Positions 22,501 through 32,804 of a stretch of 64,000 nucleotides of DNA are shown in pieces. Every line of letters begins with the position of its first letter. Position 1 is the first letter of the stretch. The notes beneath the pieces were generated by a model. The model searched no databases. It saw only the letters and a program-made list of their open reading frames with translations, and was not told the origin of the DNA. A program made the translations under genes and the position numbers. The stretch is from Pseudeuparius sepicola. Its lineage: Eukaryota > Arthropoda > Insecta > Coleoptera > Anthribidae. The stretch is taken from NCBI GenBank assembly GCA_963920635.1, contig OY987298.1:148402257-148466256 (forward strand), read 5' to 3'.

Positions 22501-24020
22501 CTTCTAAAAAATTTTAATAGACAAATTTTTTATAATTCCGGCCCCCTTTCTATAAGAATATGGCCATGGTGAATTTCGAAGCAGCTGTTCCATTTTTTCT
22601 TTTTTTCTTTCTGATTTAATAAGTCTAGCCCATAAAAGCAGTTCTTGTGAGAACATTACTTCGGGGACAGTAACTATTGAATATATCACAGTAACCTATA
22701 AAAGATTCTAACTTTTCTGCCATTGCTTTATAACGGACAAGGCATTTGGATTACTGTGTTGGATAACAGTTGTGCAGCCAATTTTACATTTTGACATTGA
22801 CTTTTTTGCTATTAATTAATATTATGTTTTTAGCTAATTTTCCAACAGGGACTGACTTCGATATTTGCCATGGCCACTACTTATTTGAGAGGAGTTTTGT
22901 TTATAACAGCGCCACCAGGCAACTGAAAACCTATCTATAAAATAACCAATTACATAGCAAGGGTGGTGAATCTGCAAACATATTATAAATATATTTAATA
23001 TTTCTTGATGTTGCTGGATGCTCAAAGAATGAATCATTGATGTTAACATTTAGTTCTTTCCACAATCCAATATTAATCGCACCGCAATCACTTACACATG
23101 CAACCACATTATATGAAATATTACTTTAGTTCGGCAATAACACTGAACAGTATTTCTTAGACATTTTCTGATCACTCGCTGACATAATTTTGGAAGCCCA
23201 TTTTCTTAGTGTAACAAAGAAGGCAGAGGATAGGAAAGTTTATTTAGTAAGTAGAGATAAGATTTTTTGCTATAATGCATCAAAGTAAAAGCTGCTGCTA
23301 CCTCTTCGTTGGTCCACTTAACCATCTTTTCTTTATTTCAGAGTAATGCAATTTGGTTGTCAGTCAGTACATTTCTCAAAAGACAAGCTATAGGTACTTC
23401 AGATTTTGGACTTTTAAAGCTTTTCGATTTATAATATCTTAATTGATCATTAGTGCTTTTACTTTTGTACCTACCAAAAGTTTTTCTCGACTGCTTGTAT
23501 GTACCGCGACTTCAACACAATATGTTTTTCCAACAGATCTTTGTATTTGTTTAAGTCATGATTTGCAATGTTGTTATAAGTACTATTAGTTTCCATTCCT
23601 TTTCTGTTAACAAGTCAGTAATTTCTTGTTTTCGATTTCTATATATTTGCCAACTATTATACCTCGATAAGCATGATGACTCTTCCATATTATTCATGCT
23701 TTTAGTGAACACAGTCACTGTTGGAACACCTGTTTTCTTCAATTTCCTTTTTGGAGTATGTCCTAAAATAAAAATAAGTCATTAAGTATAATGGTTAAAC
23801 TGGTATAAAGGTTAAACTTATTTACCTAGCAGTTCACTCTGTAAACCTCTTTCATAATCGTTTTCCGTAAAATGATGAGAACAAATATAACTGTTATATT
23901 AGGGTTGAAACCATATGCATTCTTTTACATCTTGCCACCCATTACCTCCTAATCATTTCTGAAATCATATCTTTTGATTTGGGTAAGGTATGGAACATAT
24001 GGAAGTGCACATCTTGTTCC
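22500..24020 (-). pseudogene. P-element/THAP9-type transposase pseudogene
   Basis: On the minus strand, decayed pieces appear in the correct order. They start with a THAP DNA-binding domain (VHFHMFHTLPKSKDMI, then SYICSHHFTENDYERGL near 23850-23900). An intron with GT and AG borders (about 23763-23824) joins in phase to HTPKRKLKKTGVPTVTVF. Next come LTDNQIALL and VKWTNEEVAAAFTLMHYSKK (about 23420-23260), then PLPSLLH and KWASKI. VVACVSDCGAINIGLWKELN and NMFADSPPLL follow (about 23080-22950). Stops and frameshifts separate the pieces. In the family this GTP-dependent transposase excises P-like elements. No TIRs were identified. Confidence 0.8.
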
Positions 24021-24249
24021 TGGCGTGATGATTTTTAAATAACATAAAACTTAAATATGGGGTAAAGTGTATTTAATATGATCAAATATACCTATTAAAT
24101 CACCCAGTACAAAAAAATCGAAGACAATGACGAGAAGATCTCAAACCTAACTTCCAACCTAAAATGGCACAAAACATTCAGTATTATCGAGAGATAATTT
24201 GACAAAAGATATTAGTTCTCTTACGTTTTAACATTGGAAGTGTTTATGT

Positions 24250-24540
24250 TCGTATGATATGGGAGTGGAGTTAGCAGTTTTCGTTCAAGGCCAGAATGCC
24301 TCAGAGGCTTCTATATTCTCATTTTTCAAGTTTATTACAAACCATTCACCCGCTCTACTAATGATATTAGATGCCTCTTCTAGCATGCTTATAAGTGACG
24401 TTGTGGAGACAAGGATATTTGAATCATCAGCATATAGTTGGTAACACATTTGTTGTCTCCAGAACATCTATATTAGGTCTACTTTGTTACTCTATAATCT
24501 CTGTTAACAAATAAACTACTGAACACATTTCTAAAACCCA
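24250..24540 (-). pseudogene. Non-LTR RT remnant (YADDSN family)
   Basis: The minus strand reads QLYADDSNILVSTTSLISMLEEA, containing the catalytic YADD box, followed by ISRAGEWFVINLKNENIEASEA. Related copies lie at about 31890-32400, 36114-36850 and 39920-40140. Only the palm core and part of the thumb remain, with deletions. Confidence 0.7.
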
Positions 24541-24709
24541 AAAATTGCAGAATGAAAAATATTAGATACTTTTAGCAGTCATAAAAAATTATGCTTTGTA
24601 CAGTTTAATATAAAAATAGGTGATTGTATTAACGTATTAATTTGAGACAGTTGCGCTGGAGTTTTTTAAGCTTTATTACCTTTCAAAACGTTATTATTTA
24701 TAAAAAGTG

Positions 24710-24765
24710 CGACCGGTTTCGTGAACCACAATGTGTTCACATCTTCAGACAGGTGCAAACACTAG
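24710..24765 (-). ncRNA. Hammerhead-ribozyme core in a Penelope-type repeat
   Basis: On the minus strand the order is CTGAAGA (24742-24748), a perfect 6-bp stem GTGAAC/GTTCAC (24735-24740 with 24721-24726), GAAAC (24716-24720), a 2-base loop, then GGTC with GTC as the cleavage triplet (24711-24715). This fits a type I hammerhead with the minimal helix III known in Penelope-like retroelements: A-U plus C-G pairs closing a tiny loop. Helix I is weak (G.U, C-G, A-U). The surrounding 'ACCGGTTTCG...CATCTTCAG' sequence is typical of Penelope terminal repeats. A damaged relative without the GAAA part lies near 32530. Confidence 0.68.
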
Positions 24766-24984
24766 AAGGTAAAACAGTTTACAAAGGAATAACAAGAACC
24801 CGAGATTATCTGTTTGTTATATTAGCGAGAATTGTCAGAACATGTCAAAATATTATTAAATCAGTAGTAGGTATATCAGTAAACCAAAAACCCTTTTTTT
24901 CAATCTGTGGTTCTTAACATCAAAAATATGTTGCGCCAACATGAAGGTAAAAGAAATTCTTCACTACGAACATGTATCTTTTAT

Positions 24985-26263
24985 TTACGCTGATCCTGAT
25001 GACCCTTGAATGGAGAAACAACTTCGTGTCTCATGTTCTGTGAAACGCCTCTTGTCAATTGAACTATATGGACATTTGGAGCAGCTGAACTTTACAATAT
25101 TAACATCCTGATGAACATTTGCTTGGTGTGTCTTCAGGGAATAAGCCGATTTACATGCAAATGCACACTTTTTGCACTTGAAAAGAGAGAGCCGCTCATG
25201 CACTGTCTTCTCATGGCGAGTGACATTTATTTGTTGCCTTGCACTATATGAACATTTTGAGCAACTGAACTTCACAACATCAACATCCTGATGAACACTT
25301 GTTCGGTGTACCTTAAGGGAATGATGAGATTTGCTTTCAAACGGACACTTTTTGCACTTGTAAATAGAGAGCCCCTCATGCACTGCCTTCTCATGTTTGG
25401 TGACATCAATTTTTCGCGTTGTACTATATGAACATTTCGAGCAGCTAAACTTCACAACTTCAACATTATGATGAACATTTGCTTGGTGTACCTTAAGTAA
25501 ATGAGGAGATTTGCATTCAAATGGGCACTTTCGGCATTTGTAAAGAAAGATTCCCTCATGCACTGCCTTCTCGTGGCGAGTGACATCTATTTTTCGTGTT
25601 GTACTATATGAACATTTTGAGCAATTGAACTTAAAAACATCAACATCCTGATGAACGTTTGCTCGGTGTTCCTTAAGCAAATAATAAGATTTGCTTTCAA
25701 ACTGACACTTTTTGCATTTGTAAATAGAGAGCCCCTCATGCACTGCCTTTTCATGGTTGGTGACATCCATTTTTCGCGTTGTACTATATGAACATTTTGA
25801 GCAGCTGAACTTAACAACTTCAACATCCTGATGAACATTTGCTTGGTGTACTTTAAGTGTATGCTGAGATTTGGATGCAAATGGACACTTTTTGCACTTG
25901 TAAATAGAGAGCCCCTGATGCACTGCCTTCTCATGATTGGTGACATGTATTTTTCGTAGTGCACTATATGAACACTTTGAACAGTTAAATTTGCCTCTGT
26001 CAATATTGAACTGGTGCATATTCGTAGGTATGTGACCACCATGTACTTCATTCTCATGATCCTCTAATCTTTCTCTTATGAAAAAGCTGTATGGACACAT
26101 CGAGCACTTGAACTTGAATATACCACTGTCTTGATCCACATCCTCATGGCCTACTGGTTTGTGTCCCGTCAACATCTGCCCACTGAATGAACCACCAGAA
26201 CCTGTTGGATTGCTTGGATGCTCGGATGTTCCTTCTGCGTTGGTGATGAAGTCAAATCTCAAC
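24985..26263 (-). CDS. C2H2 zinc-finger exon F (HEKAVHEG class, 12 fingers)
   Basis: The exon starts at 26263 after an acceptor (minus-strand TTAATTTGCATTATTTCAG), phase 2, and stops at 24985-24987. A leader without fingers (NAEGTSEHPSNPTGSG) precedes finger 1, FKCSMCPYSFFIRERLEDH. Ten more fingers alternate FSCSKCSYSTTRKxDVTxHEKAVH and YKCKKCPFxSKSxxLLKxHxANVH. The last finger ends H-x4-C (CPYSSIDKRRFTEHETRSC), a C2HC variant. Linkers are EGLSI and QDVEVVK, not TGEKP. AATAAA begins on the last base of the stop codon. This class differs in leader, acceptor and linker from the KYNCTKC class but shares intron phase and strand. Confidence 0.87.
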
Positions 26264-26484
26264 CTGAAATAATGCAAATTAATAATCAAATATAAAAGCA
26301 GACGTAACAACTAAAAATTGCTATGGAAATAAAAAGAAGTGGAAATTACTAGGAAATAAAACTATCGTCAGAAGTGTTATTCATTTATTAGTTTTTAAAA
26401 TCTGAAAAATATCTTCAGTACAAGCTGATAATTGCCAAAATACATATGACCTTATTTTAATATGTAACTTCAGTCAGTATTTTC

Positions 26485-26535
26485 AAGGGAACATTCCCTT
26501 TTCGAGAACATTCTCACGAATGGAAATATTCCTTC
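26485..26535. promoter_or_regulatory. GAA-nn-TTC palindrome cluster at the 3' flank of exon G
   Basis: Two perfect GAACATTC units (26489-26496 and 26506-26513) and an imperfect third (GGAAATATTCC) lie within 45 bases. They resemble inverted heat-shock-factor half-sites, but no function is shown. Equivalent clusters follow exons I, N and R. Confidence 0.35.
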
Positions 26536-27327
26536 CTTCTCATATCTACATGCATTGCTTCAAAGTGACGTTGCACACTCCTTTCCCATCTTGAAGTAAA
26601 CGGACACTTTGTACAGTTATGCTTGGGAGCATGCGACTTATCAGCATGGACAGCATCAAAGTGACGATTTAAATGCCCTTTATTCCTTGAGGTATAGGAA
26701 CACATTGAACAGTTATACTTGTGATCATGCGACTTATCAGCATGAACAGCATAAATGTGTTTCTTTAAATACCCTTTCGAGCTTGAGGTGTAGGAACATT
26801 TTGTACAGTTATACTTTGGAGCATGCGACTTATCAGCATGGATTGCTTCAATGTGTTTCTTTAAACTCTCTTTCCAGCTTGATGTAAATGAGCACTTTGT
26901 ACAGTTATACGTGGGGGCATTTGATTTATCAGCATGGAGTACATCAAGGTGTTTCTTTAAATTCCCTTTCCAGCTTGAGGTATAGGAACACTTTGTACAG
27001 TTATATTTGTGAACATGCGACTTATCATCATGGATTGCTTCAAAGTGTTTCTTTAAACTCTCTTTCCAGCTTGACGTAAATGAGCACTTTGTACAGTTAT
27101 ACTTGGGAGCATGTGACTTATCAGCATGGACTGTTTCGAGGTGATTTTTCAAACTATTTTTCCACCTTGAAGTAAATGGACACTTTGTACACTTTAGCTT
27201 GGCAGCACACGTTAAACTCAGTTTTGAACCACTTTGTTCAGGGTCATGACTTATTTGATTATGGTTGACTATAAGCCAGCTGTTGGCTTCCTGCTGTTGA
27301 TCTGAGCCATAAAAGCCACAATCTGAG
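26514..27327 (-). CDS. C2H2 zinc-finger exon G (7 fingers)
   Basis: The exon starts at 27327 after a conserved acceptor (TTGGTTTTTCTTTTCCAG, phase 2) and is open to 26514. The leader is SDCGFYGSDQQQEANSW, then HDPEQSGSKLSLTCAAK. Seven fingers follow, from LKCTKCPFTSRWKNSLKNH to HNCTKCPFTSRWERSVQRH, with HADKSHAPK linkers. Fingers alternate an FTS-W-K type and a YTS-K-G type. The last residues (MRRKEYFHS) read into the palindromic 3' flank where exons I and N stop earlier, so the final 10 residues may be non-native. Exon R (55429-56245) has a nearly identical leader and finger order, indicating a segmental copy. Confidence 0.85.
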
Positions 27328-27934
27328 CTGGAAAAGAAAAACCAATTAGATGTCAGAAATATGAGGAGGGTCTAATATATTTTTCTTATACGTAAAAACT
27401 ATCAAGTGTAGGAAGAAAATTAAAAAAAAGTGAAATAAAACAAATTTTGATTTATTTACATTTTTAATATGAAAAACTAATTTGCAAAGCCTATTTTATT
27501 AATAGCAGACAAATTAAAAAGGTAATCTTAGAATCCTTTATCTTTAAATTCAGGATTTTAATCAAAAGCTTTATTATACAATTTGGCATCTGATTGGACC
27601 GTTAGGCTTTGGAAAAGTGAGAATTAGTACACTGATTTCCGGGAAAATAACCATGTGTCCTACCTGTCCTTTCTTGACATCGGCAGGCAAAGCCGATACG
27701 ACTTGCGATCTTCGTGGGGTTTTCAGCCGGCTTCTGCCTTTCTAATGCTCGCGAAGCAGTTCACTTTTTACTAGCATACATTTAAGTATTGTTCTGTGTT
27801 TTTGGGTCGGATATTCCGAAAATATGGTGAGATTGAGAATTGAGAACAGTGCCCGACAAGTTTGTTCGGATTCTTCTATTTTTTTCTTTCTTCCAGCCTT
27901 CCGGTTGTAGCTGTTTCAGTCCCAATGCCAAGAA

Positions 27935-28467
27935 AAATAGAGAGCCCCTCGTGAACTGCCTTTTCATGGTTGGTGACAGCCGTTTTACGTGTTGTACTAT
28001 ATTAACATTTAGAGCAGCTGAACTTCACAACTTCAACATCCTGATGAACATTTGCTTGGTGTACCTTAAGTGAATGATGAGATTTGGGTGCAAACGGACA
28101 CTTTTTGCACTTGTAAATAGAGAGCCCCTGATGCACTGCCTTTTCATGATTGGTGACATGTATTTATCGTAGTGCACTATATGAACATTTCGAGCAGTTA
28201 AATTTGCCTCTGTCAATATTGAATTGGTGCACACTCGTAGGTATATGACCACCATGTACTTCATTCTCGTGATCCTCTAATCTTTCTCTTATGAAAAAGC
28301 TGTATGGACAAATCGAGCACTTGAACTTGACAATATCACTGTCTTGATCCACATCCTCGTGGCCTACTGGTTCGTGTCCCGTCAACATCTGCCCGCTGAA
28401 TGAACATGTTGGATCGCTTGGATGCTCGGATGTTCCTTCTGCGTTGGTGACGAAGTCAAATCCCAAC
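27935..28467 (-). pseudogene. Zinc-finger exon pseudogene H (HEKAVHEG class)
   Basis: It starts at 28467 after an intact acceptor (GCATTATTTCAG). The leader and finger 1 are fine. A nonsense change stops it in finger 2 (SALR then TAA, where paralogues have a lysine codon), and a second stop replaces the position after CSKC near 28005. The reading ends at about 27935, where homology breaks in the middle of a linker and unrelated sequence starts. It is a recently dead, 3'-truncated copy. Confidence 0.87.
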
Positions 28468-28674
28468 CTGAAATAATGCAAATTAATAATCAAAAATAAA
28501 AGCGGACATAACAACTAAAAATTGCTATGGAAATAAAAAGTTGAAATTACTAGGAAATAAAACTATCGTCAGAAGTGTTATTCATTTATTAGTTTTTAAA
28601 AATATCTTCAGTACAAGCTGATAATTGCCAAAATACATATGACCTTATTTCAATATGCAACTTCAGTCAGTATT

Positions 28675-28735
28675 TTCAAGGGAACATTTCCTTTTCGTGA
28701 ACATTCTCACATATGGAAATATTCCTTCCTTCTCA
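28675..28735. promoter_or_regulatory. GAA-nn-TTC cluster at the 3' flank of exon I
   Basis: Contains GAACATTC at 28699-28706, with decayed neighbours GGAACATTTC and GGAAATATTCC. It begins immediately after the stop codon of exon I. Confidence 0.3.
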
Positions 28736-28738
28736 TAT

Positions 28739-30164
28739 CTACTTGGAAGCATGAGACTTATCAGAGTGCATTGCTTCAAAGTGACGTTGCACACTCCTTT
28801 CCCATCTTGAAGTAAACGGACACTTTGTACAGTTATGCTTGGGAGCATGTGACTTATCAGCATGGACAGCATCAAAGTGAAGATTTAAATGCGCCTTCTC
28901 CCTTGAGGTATAGGAACACATTGAACAGTTATACTTGGGAGACTTATCAGCATGGACAGCATCAAAGTGACGTTTTACACTCGTTTTCCATCTTGAAGTA
29001 AACCGGCACTCTGTACACTTATACTTGGGAGCATGCGACTTATCAGCATGGACGGCATAAATGTGACTCTTTAAATTCCGTTTCTGGCATGAGGAATAGG
29101 AACATTCTGCACAGTTATACTTGGGAGCATGCGACTTATTTGGATGAACTTCTTCAATGTGGCGTTTTACACTCATTTTCCATCTTGAAGTAAACGGACA
29201 CTTTGTACACGTATGCTTGGGAGCATGCAAATTATCAGCATGGACTGCATCAAAATGACCGATTAAATGCCCTTTCCGCCTTGTGGTATAGAAACACTTT
29301 GTACAGTTATACTTGGGAGCATGCGACTTATCTGCATGGACATCATCAATGTGGCATTTTAAACTCTTTTTCCATCTCGAAGTAAATGGACACTTTGTAC
29401 AGTTATGTGTGGCAGCATGTGTTAGACTCGGTTTTGAATCACTTTGCTCAGGGTCACGGCTACTTTGATTATGGCTCTGCAACTTGTCCTTTCCTAATGT
29501 ACCAAAGGAACTCTTTGCACACTTATACTTCTCAGTAGAAGACCTATCAGCATTATTCGTATGATGTTTTAGACTAGTACTCATTGTACAACTTTCTTCG
29601 GAATCGTGGCTTCCTCTATCGATTTGCTTCTCCTTTCTTAATTCGCCAAATGAGGAATCCTGCCCTGTGAAATTATCACCTAACTTATCATGATCGGCAC
29701 GACCACCTTGTACAACCATGTCTATTTTGCCACCGATGTGGATCGACTCACAATGGTTTTGTAAACTGAGTTTCGAGATGGCGCTAAATGAGCACATCGG
29801 ACAGAAATACTTGTCCTGCTTCTGAAATGACCATTTGCCACCGTGTCCAGTTTTTTCGTAATGGTTCGGAATGTGCTGCTGCAAGGCAGAATCATCATGG
29901 CAGTTAAACTTGGACTTCTCTAATGCGTCATTGGCATTGTCTTTATCATCAAGGAAGTTCTGTGGTTCACGATGCTGCGAGTGGTGTGGCAAATCGAGTT
30001 CATTGTTAGCCAAATGTTCGGAATATTTACATTCATTCTCAAACTCCTCGTGGCATTTCCATGGCACATGCTTGAATTCGCCATCTGCATCAGGCCAATG
30101 GTTAATTATATTCCAGCTGTTGGTTTCCTGCTGTTGTACTGAGCCATACAAGTCGCAATCTGAG
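28739..30164 (-). CDS. C2H2 zinc-finger exon I (8-9 fingers)
   Basis: The exon starts at 30164 after the conserved acceptor (phase 2) and stops at 28739. The long leader is SDCDLYGSVQQQETNSW, then 'HWPDADGEFKHVPWKCHEEFENEC', 'SEHLANNELD' and 'DDKDNANDALEKSKFNCHDD'. A first finger FCPMCSFSAISKLSLQNH follows, then a charged spacer with DKLGDNFTGQDSSFGEL. A degenerate finger (YKCAKSSF, second Cys to Ser) precedes seven fingers with HADKSHAPK linkers. This leader is the fullest version of the leader shared by J, N, E, O and S. Confidence 0.87.
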
Positions 30165-31233
30165 CTGGAAAAGAAAAATCAATTAGACTTCACAAATATG
30201 AGAAGGATCTAACATTGTTTCCTTAAAATCTAGCAAGTGCAGGAGCAAAATCAGAAAATGAGGAAATTAAAACAAGTGTTGATTTATCTTCATTTTTAAT
30301 AATAAAACTCATTTGCAAAGTTATTAACAGTAAAAAAAACCTAATCTTAGAATCCTTTATCCTGAAATCCAGGATTTTAATCAAAAGCTTTGATTCATTA
30401 CTTTCAGCCTGTGTGCAGCTAGTTTCAGCACTTCAGTGACACTGTATTACAGCGGTATTTAACTTGAAGAATAAAGCCACCCTTATTTTTTTCTTTTTGC
30501 TCAAAGCTCTATATTATCTGGCGTATCTGGGAGGGGGGGGGGCAAATAATGAAGAGCCAACCTTTGACTTTCAAGGTTTTTTGTGCGATCTGTATTAAGG
30601 GACATACCGATTTACTGACTACACTCTTGTTTTCCTTTTTTTGGGTATGCAATTCTTGCATAAAGTGCCTTTCTACTATATCGCACACTTTTTATATAAG
30701 TAAATAAACTAAACTAAAATATAAACTAAAATTCAAAACCTCCAATTTTCCATGAAATTTTGTTAACGTTTTGGGACCGTTGACCTTGTTCCATCTACCA
30801 TTCCAATTTAAAGTCTGCAGTGTTGTCACACTTGATAAAAATCGTAATCTTATCTTAAAATATATTAAGTTGTATTTATAGTAATTAGCAATTTTAAAAA
30901 ATTTAGATCTCACCTTTTTGAGTTGAAAAAAAGGAATCGATCTTAAGTATCTCAAAATTTTCACGGACAAAAATGTATTGGGTTCAATCATGATTCATTT
31001 ACCGGCAGAGAATTGCTACAATTTCAAAAATAATTATACTTGTAGGATATTCAACGGGAACCTTAAATAATATTTCATAGAATTCAAACCGTTATGATAC
31101 AGTAAAAATACAACTATATTCTTACAAATTACTTAGAAAGAAATTAATAAGTTCAGATGTAATCACACTCTGAGATTCATATTAATTCTTATAACTTACA
31201 CTGATAATCTTATCAATATACAATTTCACTGGC
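30165..31233. other. Upstream intron block and non-genic sequence
   Basis: The conserved intron block of exon I runs to about 30440. The rest, to 31233, has no gene, but it is paralogous to 53700-54640 upstream of exon O (shared CAATTTTCATGG/TTGGGTTCAATCATGATT and TGAGATTCATATTA-type blocks). A G-run lies at 30531-30541. Confidence 0.55.
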
Positions 31234-31462
31234 CAGTGGCGCACCCGGGGGGGGGGCAGGGGGTCACGCAGGGGGTCTCGCCCCCCCTAGACGTCTCATA
31301 TTTTAAAAATTTCTCGAGGGTGGTACCGTAGATGTACTGTCCTCTGCGCGACTCTCGGCAATTATTTTCCCAATCCGAGACCTGGCCTGGAAATTTCTTT
31401 TAATCATAAAATATTTTGTATGCCCCCCCCCCTCCCGATCATATTTTCTGGGTGCGCCACTG
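31234..31462. mobile_element. hAT-type MITE with 8-bp target duplication
   Basis: Inverted ends CAGTGGCGCACC and GGTGCGCCACTG are flanked by a perfect 8-bp duplication TCACTGGC (31226-31233 and 31463-31470). It is GC-rich with G and C tracts, unlike its surroundings. The paralogous locus near 54628 reads ATTTCACTGGCGACTTC with no insertion, giving an empty site. It has no coding capacity. Confidence 0.92.
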
Positions 31463-31534
31463 TCACTGGCAATTCCTACTTGGTCACATGGTAATTAAAT
31501 TTATATATGGTTAGTAAAGTAAAACATTCATCTG

Positions 31535-31604
31535 ATCTATATGGCTAGGGGCATGATTCTCACTTTGTGTGCGAGAGATCCTGGGTTAAGATCCCGATTG
31601 TGGC
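31535..31604 (+). pseudogene. tRNA-Pro-like pseudogene, copy 1
   Basis: It has the layout of a tRNA: D-arm GGCTAGGGGCATGATTC, an anticodon arm with loop TTTGTGT, and T-arm CTGGGTTAAGATCCC. The sequence is closest to tRNA-Pro, but the anticodon position reads TGT rather than a Pro anticodon and the T-loop has TTAAG instead of TTCAA. It is part of a duplicated segment with 35913-35983. Probably non-functional or SINE-derived. Confidence 0.6.
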
Positions 31605-31889
31605 AGCTTCTTTTATTTTTATTTTTTAAATTACATTTTCAAACAGGGGAAATATTTATAATTCTCGTAGTTAATTTATTCCTAAGAAGTTGGGTTAATA
31701 AATTATGGCTACATACACACTAAATAATTATTAAACTATTTGCAGTTGTTAAATTCTCTTTTTAAATACAACTTGTGTATGCCTAATAATAGATAATACC
31801 TTTCGTTAATTTATCATTCATTATAATCCCAATGCTAAGAAAATACCACGACCGCGCAGCAGGAGTATTTTCAGGTTTTGGATTATAAT

Positions 31890-32400
31890 TCGTAAAATTA
31901 ACGAAAGATATTATCGATAATAGGCACACCACTTGTTATATTACTCCTGATAATTTTTCTGTAAAAATTCTGACAAATGAAAATCCTGCCTATGTTTCTG
32001 CAATTACCATAAAATACAATTCCATACCTTATGTGACACTCTATACTAGAATGGTAGAAAGTTTTTAGTACCCCCTGATCAAAGAAAGCTCCCAGAAATT
32101 TGGTTGCCTCGGAGACCTCTGTATTCTCATTTTGCACCAAGATATTGAAGGGTATTACATGACGGGACTTATTAATTTTGAAAAAAATGCATTTATTTTC
32201 GAGGAATTTAAAACAAGTTTATTTGTTACAAACCAGTCGCTTGCCCTACTAATGTTATTAAATGCCTCTTCCAGCACGCTTATAAGTGACATTGTGGAGA
32301 CAAGGATATTTGAATCATCAACATAGTTGGTAATTTGGCACACATTTTTGTTGTCTCCAGAACATCTATTAGGTCTAGTTTGTTACTCTATAATCTCTAA
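31890..32400 (-). pseudogene. Non-LTR RT remnant (YADDSN family), copy 2
   Basis: The minus strand carries QITNYVDDSNILVSTMSLIS (YVDD box) and ASDWFVTNKLVLNSSKINAF, then, in another frame, EATKFLGAFFDQGVLKTFYHSSIECHIRYGIVFYGN. The gene order is right for a non-LTR polymerase but it is internally deleted and frameshifted. It is duplicated with 36114-36850. Confidence 0.75.
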
Positions 32401-32804
32401 TAGCAAATAAATTACCGAACATATTTCTAAAACCCAAAAATCGCAGAATGAAAAATATGGAATACTTTTAGCATAAAAAATTATGCTTTGACTTTTCGAA
32501 ACTTTATTATTTAGTGTTTACATCTTCAGACCGGTGCAAACACCAGAAGGTAAAAACAGTTTACAATGGAATAACAAGAACCCGAGAATACTTTTTTGAT
32601 ACATTAGCGAGAATTGTCAGAACATGTTAAAATATTATTAAAAACAATGTACAAGCAATATCAGTAAACCAAATTCACTCAAATCTTTCTATCACCCTTT
32701 TTTTCAATCTGTGGTTCTTAACCTCAAAAATATGTTGCGCCAACATGAAGGTAAGAGAAACTCTTCAATATGAGTATGTATCTAATTTCCTATCATTCTT
32801 TCAT

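Noticed and set aside
26609..27079. Long plus-strand reading frames over the finger exons (also near 33068, 52981 and 55556)
   Set aside because: They are antisense shadows of the finger repeats (periodic YSYTWEHATYQHG-type strings), created by the repeated codons on the minus strand.
31535..31604. A functional tRNA-Pro gene
   Set aside because: The anticodon position does not read a Pro anticodon and the T-loop is altered, so a pseudogene or SINE head is more likely.
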